Part shown: in pieces, positions 59,334 to 64,000 of the stretch
Numbering within the stretch: position 1 is the first letter of the stretch
How the letters are laid out: every line of letters starts with the position of its first letter
NCBI RefSeq assembly: GCF_028823535.1
Contig: NZ_JAQIYM010000090.1
Span: 930,001-994,000 of the forward strand
Direction of reading: 5' to 3'
DNA from: Pseudomonas serbica
GTDB lineage: Bacteria; Pseudomonadota; Gammaproteobacteria; Pseudomonadales; Pseudomonadaceae
Length of the DNA stretch: 64,000 nt
Notes under the pieces: model-generated
What the model saw: the letters and a program-made list of their open reading frames with translations, nothing else
What the model was told of the DNA's origin: nothing
Databases searched by the model: none
Position numbers and translations under genes: made by a program

Positions 59334-60565
59334 ATACCGGCCTGCCACGCCCAGCATCGCCGGCTGACCTGACGGTGGCTCATGGACTTGCACGTTACAA
59401 CGCAGTCTTTGAGCAGATTGAGACCCTGGTCAAGCTGAGCCCCGAATCGGATGTTGATCTGAGCAGTTTTCGTACCGACCTGGATAATCTTTTGACCGAA
59501 TTGGGCACGGTGCGCAATTACTGGGTCGCCAAAGGCAACATTCGCTTTATTGAGGATCTCTCAGGTTTGGATGAACGATTGACTGCCCTCATCGGCAGTT
59601 GCGCCCACCAGGCTGCGAATGTTCCATTGATGGAGGCCCTCTCAGAGCACTACGAAATCACGTCAGGCATGCTCAAGGAAGCCTGGGACTTGCCTGAAGA
59701 TTTGTTCGCCAACCTGTATCGAAAAGTGCTCCAGGGCGCTGCAGAACCAGCTTCCACGGCTGCCACTTTCTGGGCATCCAGGCGTAACAAGCCTGAGTTC
59801 TTCGATCTGCAGCTAAAATGCCTGATCATTACGCTTCATACCGTCCCAGCTCCCACTACAGCGGTGGCTACAGCTCGCATGGCATCTTGTGTCGAGCCAA
59901 TTATGTCGACGCTGGCAGATCGAACGAAAATTTCTGCAGTCGTCGAAGCCTTCGCGGCAAACATGACCGTAGTGGCACCTCTATTTCAAGAGTTCGCCAA
60001 GGTCTACAAACTCAACCGGGACGCAAAGTCAGCCGCCCAAAAATTGGCAGATTTTGAGAAGGTCGTCCGGATGCCGGCTGAATTTCTCGCGGCGATATAC
60101 GCTGAGACGCGGGAACCGTCGGTCAGGGCCTTGGCAAAATGCCTTATCAATGACCCTCGGGGGCACATGCCCTATACCTACTTTGAGACGATGGGGCTCC
60201 GTTTACCTCAGGAAATGGTTGGTAAGTTGATGGCTACGGAAACGGGCCACACGATGGTTAAGCTGATCGAGCACGCCATCATGGTGCCTGGGTGCAAGTT
60301 TTTCCTGAATAACGAGGGAATCAAGCGCCTGGAGCCAGCTGATCGCGCTGAATTGATTGCCGTGGTGGCTCGTGCCGGCCTGGCCGGAAAAGAGTATTGG
60401 GGTAGGGCGCAGGAGGTTATGCAGGCTTTGTTGACCCAGGCGGCACATTGGGGCCTGGAGGAAACGGTCAAGCGAGAGCTCTTCGCCAGTGCGATCCCCC
60501 CTGAATTCTTTGCAGCGAATCCAAAGTTGCTGACAGCCAAATTCGGCACTGACCTGGGGCTATAA
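59330..60565 (+). CDS. DLGL-tail protein, subfamily H
   Basis: 411 residues. The start is a TTG overlapping the preceding stop (TTGA); no better start lies near, though the true start could be later. Helical, with L-A-K-C-L-I-N-D-P-R-G-H-M-P-Y-T-Y-F-E-T-M-G-L and E-H-A-I-M-V-P-G-C blocks shared with the other H members. It ends L-T-A-K-F-G-T-D-L-G-L. Function is unknown. Confidence 0.8.
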   Translation: MNTGLPRPASPADLTVAHGLARYNAVFEQIETLVKLSPESDVDLSSFRTDLDNLLTELGTVRNYWVAKGNIRFIEDLSGLDERLTALIGSCAHQAANVPLMEALSEHYEITSGMLKEAWDLPEDLFANLYRKVLQGAAEPASTAATFWASRRNKPEFFDLQLKCLIITLHTVPAPTTAVATARMASCVEPIMSTLADRTKISAVVEAFAANMTVVAPLFQEFAKVYKLNRDAKSAAQKLADFEKVVRMPAEFLAAIYAETREPSVRALAKCLINDPRGHMPYTYFETMGLRLPQEMVGKLMATETGHTMVKLIEHAIMVPGCKFFLNNEGIKRLEPADRAELIAVVARAGLAGKEYWGRAQEVMQALLTQAAHWGLEETVKRELFASAIPPEFFAANPKLLTAKFGTDLGL

Positions 60566-60569
60566 ATTT

Positions 60570-61727
60570 ATGAGTAATGCAGTGTCCTCCAAGATCAAGG
60601 CCTATGAGGATGCGCTGAAGGCGCTTCTGGATACGGCCCGAAACATGTCGCCTGAAGACACGGCTGACGAACTAAGCAAGCAATTCGGGGCCTTGAAGGC
60701 CCAGGGTACTGAGTTGGTCGCCACAGGCCATCTAAAGGCCATGGAAGTAGTCGGCGAGACGCGGGATACGTTCTGCGCCATCATCGAACTGGATGTTCCG
60801 AGGTCGATTAAGAATGAAATCGTCCTGGCTCTGATGGCTCACTACACCATTGATGAAAACCTGTATCGCCGTGTGGAGGGGAAAGAAATCTCACCCAAAA
60901 CCATGCTGGCATTGCATTTACAGCTTTCTCAAATGGATCCTACCAGTGATGAGGTCACGAGTCGTTTAACAGGCCTGCACATCAGCTGTTTTGTTGAAGG
61001 GTTTATCGAAACGTTCGTCCTGCGGACGGGACTGGACATGGCGCCTGTCGAATTCCTCAAGACAATTGATTGCCTGAAGCAGTACATCCAATACTCAACG
61101 ACGCTGTGCTCGGATATAGAGGCAATTGCTGCCCACCTTGAGCAACTGCGACCTGGGCTTGAGCAGGTAATGAGGTTGTTCAACCATGATCCAGGGCCTC
61201 ATGGTTACAAGGGCCGGGTTGCCGATGCTGTAGCGATGTGGGCTGAATTCTGGGTTGGATTGTATGAAACAACCCAAGATCCGCTGATCAAGGAGCTGGC
61301 CACCGTGGCATTCAGGCGGCCAGCAGGGCCATTGGCTTGGCAATCCTATGAACGCATAGGGCTTGTTCGTACGCCCAAATGGCACATGAATGCTCAAACC
61401 CAAGCGAAAGGTATTGCGCTGATCTCGTTACACGAGCACGCGATCATTACACCCGATATCGACATCATCTCTCTTGAGCGACCTGATTTTGAGCTCAATC
61501 CAGCGCTATTTAATCAGTACGTGAAGATGTTGGCCCGCGTGCCATTGACCAGCCCAGGGGCTCGCCAAAAGACCCAGTTACTGGTCGATAAGCTCATCTC
61601 GTACTACCAGAGAAACCCAATAGACAAAATCAAAAGCTTGTTGGTCGGCAGCACCATAGACCCAAGCTTCTTTGCTCGCCACCATCAAATTCTCGGCAGT
61701 CGCTTTGCTGCTGACTTAGGCCTATGA
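60570..61727 (+). CDS. DLGL-tail protein, subfamily H
   Basis: 385 residues, starting four bases after the previous stop. It shares with its neighbours the R-x-P-x-G-x-x-A-[WY] block, the conserved E-H-A-[IM]-I-x-[TV]-P and the tail module (T-I-D-P-S-F-F-A-R-H-H-Q-I-L-G-S-R-F-A-A-D-L-G-L). Function is unknown. Confidence 0.85.
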   Translation: MSNAVSSKIKAYEDALKALLDTARNMSPEDTADELSKQFGALKAQGTELVATGHLKAMEVVGETRDTFCAIIELDVPRSIKNEIVLALMAHYTIDENLYRRVEGKEISPKTMLALHLQLSQMDPTSDEVTSRLTGLHISCFVEGFIETFVLRTGLDMAPVEFLKTIDCLKQYIQYSTTLCSDIEAIAAHLEQLRPGLEQVMRLFNHDPGPHGYKGRVADAVAMWAEFWVGLYETTQDPLIKELATVAFRRPAGPLAWQSYERIGLVRTPKWHMNAQTQAKGIALISLHEHAIITPDIDIISLERPDFELNPALFNQYVKMLARVPLTSPGARQKTQLLVDKLISYYQRNPIDKIKSLLVGSTIDPSFFARHHQILGSRFAADLGL

Positions 61728-61781
61728 CCATCATGACGCTATCCGCATGGTGGAAGAAGACCATGGCCAGGGCTGAATCTC

Positions 61782-62498
61782 ATGTCGTCTAATATCGTCG
61801 TTCGTGCAAAAACCTATCGAGAGGATCTGGACTTCGAGGATTGCGAGGGTATAGGTAAATACCTTCGTAAACTAGAAATTACGGCCACTCGCAACGGTTC
61901 CCAGATGGGGTACCTGCATGGTCATATCTTGCTGCTGGGTGAGGCGCAAAAAGACCTGCAGGTGAGGCGCCTGCTGGAATGTAATGACGAATTTGAGGAC
62001 ATGCTCATCACCTTGTTCAAAGGGCGAATTACGCAAGGCTCCCAAGGTAATTTGATCCTTAATGGGTTTTCTGCGGGTGCCTGTGAAGCGTTTACAGAAG
62101 CCCGCATTGACGTGGATAAGCAGCAGGTAACGATTCAAGGTGTGGGAGCGAAAGCTGACATTCTGATAGTGGAAGCGGTGAGGGTGTATGAGGCGTTTCA
62201 GTCTCAGGGAATAGGCACCATGTTGATGGATAAGCTCGCAAGCTGCAGAAAGGTGGCTTCGACGATCTATCTCAAAGCGTCACCATTTCGTTTGGAGATT
62301 GCTGGAAGCACCGATGAGCAAGTCAAAGAAAAAGTGGAAAAACTCCAACGCTTTTATGAGCGTTTTGGCTTCAGCAGAATTCCGGGTACAGAGAAAGAAA
62401 TGCTCACAACACCAGGCAGGATGTGGGCGATAGTCAATGAACGTCATGCTGCGCTAGGGGCATGCAACATTTCCACTCCATCAATGGCAGGCCCATAA
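61782..62498 (+). CDS. GNAT-like N-acetyltransferase
   Basis: 238 residues. The C-terminal half has the GNAT core: I-L-I-V-E-A-V-R-V, then the acetyl-CoA loop Y-E-A-F-Q-S-Q-G-I-G-T-M-L-M-D-K-L (Q-x-x-G-I-G-x), I-Y-L-K-A-S-P-F and R-F-Y-E-R-F-G-F. The N-terminal half is unrelated. It lies between two DLGL-tail genes with no gap to the next, so it may modify them or their partners. It has no DLGL tail itself. Confidence 0.8.
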   Translation: MSSNIVVRAKTYREDLDFEDCEGIGKYLRKLEITATRNGSQMGYLHGHILLLGEAQKDLQVRRLLECNDEFEDMLITLFKGRITQGSQGNLILNGFSAGACEAFTEARIDVDKQQVTIQGVGAKADILIVEAVRVYEAFQSQGIGTMLMDKLASCRKVASTIYLKASPFRLEIAGSTDEQVKEKVEKLQRFYERFGFSRIPGTEKEMLTTPGRMWAIVNERHAALGACNISTPSMAGP

Positions 62499-63731
62499 AT
62501 GACGACTTCAGCCAGCATCCCATCCAAACTGCCACGGCAGTTGGTCACCGAGTATTACCAGCACTTCAACTCGCTGAAGGCAGCGGTGTTGACGCCAGAA
62601 GGCGATCATTTTGACCCCAACGTCTATCGACAGTCGGTTGCCGATCCACTCGAAATGCTGAGAGGCTGTACCCTTGAGATGGCGCTTAGTGGCCATCAGG
62701 ACTGCTTTGCTAGGTTGGGTATCCACAGCGCTGAACTGATTGTCGCGCTTACGCCTATCTCGTCCAATGAAGCGCTGGCCATCGCACTTGACGAAGTTTC
62801 CAAGGCTTTCCCAGTCAGTAGCGATTTTCTGCTCGCGCTGAGAACCTCACCACTCAAGGCTGTTTTGCCAGAAAGGCTTCCAGTTGGATTGATCAAGCAG
62901 GCGGTACGCGGCCATGACAAGCCGTTTGAGATGCTCGACAATTACTTGTCTAAGGCCGTGGATGAAGATGTACTACCAATCCTTTTGACTGGCATTGATG
63001 CCGTCTTACCGCTGGAGAGCCATGAAGATTTGCTAGGAATGGGGAGGCTATTTAATAACCTCAAGCGGCTGCTAAAAACCAGGTCGAATATTCCGGATGC
63101 CATCGAGTGGTTTGGAGCCAATCAAACAGCGCTTTTCCCGATCATTGCCGATGTCCTGGAAGAAGCTAAGCGCCTGCACGACGACGTTACGAGTACAGCT
63201 AAAGACAAAGGCGTGTTGCTTTATTTTGCTTTTCCACCTGAGTTTCTCTGCGGTCTACAGGCATCGATCAATCATCCTGTAATTACTGATCTGGCATCGC
63301 TGGCGTTGGAGCACCCACGCGGGTATATGGCGTACGCTTACCTTGACAGCATGGGGTTTGCCCAAACGAAGGAATGGCATGCTCAGGCGCAAGCCGATGC
63401 GAATTGGAGCAAGCTCGCCAAGCTGCACGAGTATGCGATGGTTACTCCGGGACTCGAGCTTGACCTCAGTCACTTTGACGAACTCGGGGGAGTAGTCTCT
63501 ATGCATGCTGCTCGTCTGTACACCGAGCTTCTGGCCGAGACGCCGGCCCTCAGTGATGATGCTAAACGTAAGCAGGCATTGATCTTCGATGCCTTGGTCA
63601 GACACTGCGCAGATCAAGATTTTGGAGACAGAATCCGAGCCCTAATCATCAACGGCAATATCCCGAAAGAGTTGTTCAAGAAGCACTTGAATCTCCTGGG
63701 TGATCGCTTTCATCAAGATCTTGGACTTTAA
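62499..63731 (+). CDS. DLGL-tail protein, subfamily H
   Basis: 410 residues, starting immediately after the acetyltransferase stop. It shares L-A-L-E-H-P-R-G-Y-M-A-Y-A-Y-L-D-S-M-G-F, the H-E-Y-A-M-V-T-P-G-L block and the tail (N-I-P-K-E-L-F-K-K-H-L-N-L-L-G-D-R-F-H-Q-D-L-G-L) with the other members. Function is unknown. Confidence 0.85.
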   Translation: MTTSASIPSKLPRQLVTEYYQHFNSLKAAVLTPEGDHFDPNVYRQSVADPLEMLRGCTLEMALSGHQDCFARLGIHSAELIVALTPISSNEALAIALDEVSKAFPVSSDFLLALRTSPLKAVLPERLPVGLIKQAVRGHDKPFEMLDNYLSKAVDEDVLPILLTGIDAVLPLESHEDLLGMGRLFNNLKRLLKTRSNIPDAIEWFGANQTALFPIIADVLEEAKRLHDDVTSTAKDKGVLLYFAFPPEFLCGLQASINHPVITDLASLALEHPRGYMAYAYLDSMGFAQTKEWHAQAQADANWSKLAKLHEYAMVTPGLELDLSHFDELGGVVSMHAARLYTELLAETPALSDDAKRKQALIFDALVRHCADQDFGDRIRALIINGNIPKELFKKHLNLLGDRFHQDLGL

Positions 63732-63744
63732 GGGAGCGGTGACC

Positions 63745-64000
63745 GTGACAAAAACACTCAATGAATGGATCAAGCAGAAAGCCTTCAACCAGATCAGCGA
63801 TCACTTCAGTGCTTGCCTGGAGTCAGTAAAAAAGGTCGCTGAAAGCGGCAACGATGAAGATGTCAAGCTGAGGGAGTTTCGTAAAGACCTTGGCCCTGTC
63901 CTGGATGACCTGAAAGCGGCTGCAGAGGCCATTGCTAAGGCCGGCTACATGGAAGGCTACAGCCAGCTGGCGGATCTCCAAAATGAATTGGTCAGTATTG
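63745..64000 (+). CDS. DLGL-family-like gene start (truncated by window end)
   Basis: GTG 63745 has AGGGAG eight bases upstream and opens a frame to the end of the window (85 codons, M-T-K-T-L-N-E-W-I-K-Q-K-A-F). The N-terminal helix pattern, E-F-R-K-D-L-G-P-V-L-D-D-L and G-Y-M-E-G-Y-S-Q-L-A-D-L, resembles the start of the 59330 protein (F-R-T-D-L-D-N-L-L-T-E-L). The tail lies outside the window, so membership is an inference. Confidence 0.65.
   Translation, partial: MTKTLNEWIKQKAFNQISDHFSACLESVKKVAESGNDEDVKLREFRKDLGPVLDDLKAAAEAIAKAGYMEGYSQLADLQNELVSI

Noticed and set aside
1..64000. C-terminal D-L-G-L as a beta-clamp-binding motif, since DNA polymerase IV ends in L-G-L
   Set aside because: Clamp motifs need a Gln at the first position and a hydrophobic second residue. 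These positions are variable and polar across the 17 proteins, while the conserved Phe at -7 and Asp at -4 have no counterpart.
1..64000. The tail as an ssrA-like ClpXP degradation tag
   Set aside because: Known C-terminal tags end in small non-polar pairs such as L-A-A. The conserved Asp and Leu-Gly-Leu do not match, and tagging so many large proteins for constant degradation is unlikely.

Overview
The window looks like part of a large accessory replicon or genomic island (megaplasmid type) of a Pseudomonas or close relative. The clues are by-eye similarities to Pseudomonas proteins: a PctA-like amino-acid chemoreceptor, a BdlA-like PAS chemotaxis protein, a PilD-like prepilin peptidase and a PhaZ-like hydrolase. 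Base composition is moderately GC-rich with AT-richer patches. I see no rRNA, tRNA, CRISPR array, replication, partition or conjugation genes, and most genes have no function I can recognise.

The dominant feature is a scattered set of large, otherwise divergent, probably soluble helical proteins that all end in the same free C-terminus, F-x-x-[D/E]-[L/M]-[G/S/N]-L-COOH, usually F-S-x-D-L-G-L. There are 17 genes with this ending plus an eighteenth cut off by the right edge. The first is cut off by the left edge. They fall into about eight subfamilies (3-7210; 10356-12750; 30671-32608; 36159-41061; 53470-56470; 59330-64000) and cover about a third of the window. The subfamilies share little else that I can see beyond a C-terminal module of about 30 residues, which looks like a sorting, cargo or partner-recognition tag.

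Layout. 1-7.2 kb: five tagged proteins. 7.3-10.3 kb: two tandem 216-aa paralogues, a MazE-MazF-like fusion with a degenerate toxin half, and a small membrane protein. 10.3-18.4 kb: two tagged proteins, then small unknown genes including a YidD-like factor and two promoters with the same 17-bp palindrome exactly filling the -35/-10 spacer. 18.4-23.2 kb: amino-acid chemoreceptor, then a three-gene operon around a PARP-type ADP-ribosyltransferase. 23.3-29.5 kb: HipBA with a phased operator array, orphan HigA-like antitoxin, two GGACAT arrays with 10-bp phasing, an ATP-grasp enzyme with two Cys-rich paralogues, a PhaZ-like hydrolase and a lipoprotein. 29.6-41.1 kb: NYN-LOTUS protein, tagged proteins, prepilin peptidase, transglycosylase-like and NlpC/P60 lipoproteins, then three tagged proteins. 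41.1-44.2 kb: BdlA-like protein and a frame-broken TnpB element with an SOS-box-like sequence. 44.2-53.4 kb: a minus-strand operon with a PAPS-reductase-like PP-loop protein, an XRE regulator operon, an esterase and small unknown genes. 53.4-64 kb: six more tagged genes, one GNAT acetyltransferase embedded among them, and a few unknown genes.

All functions are read from sequence by eye. No database search was run.
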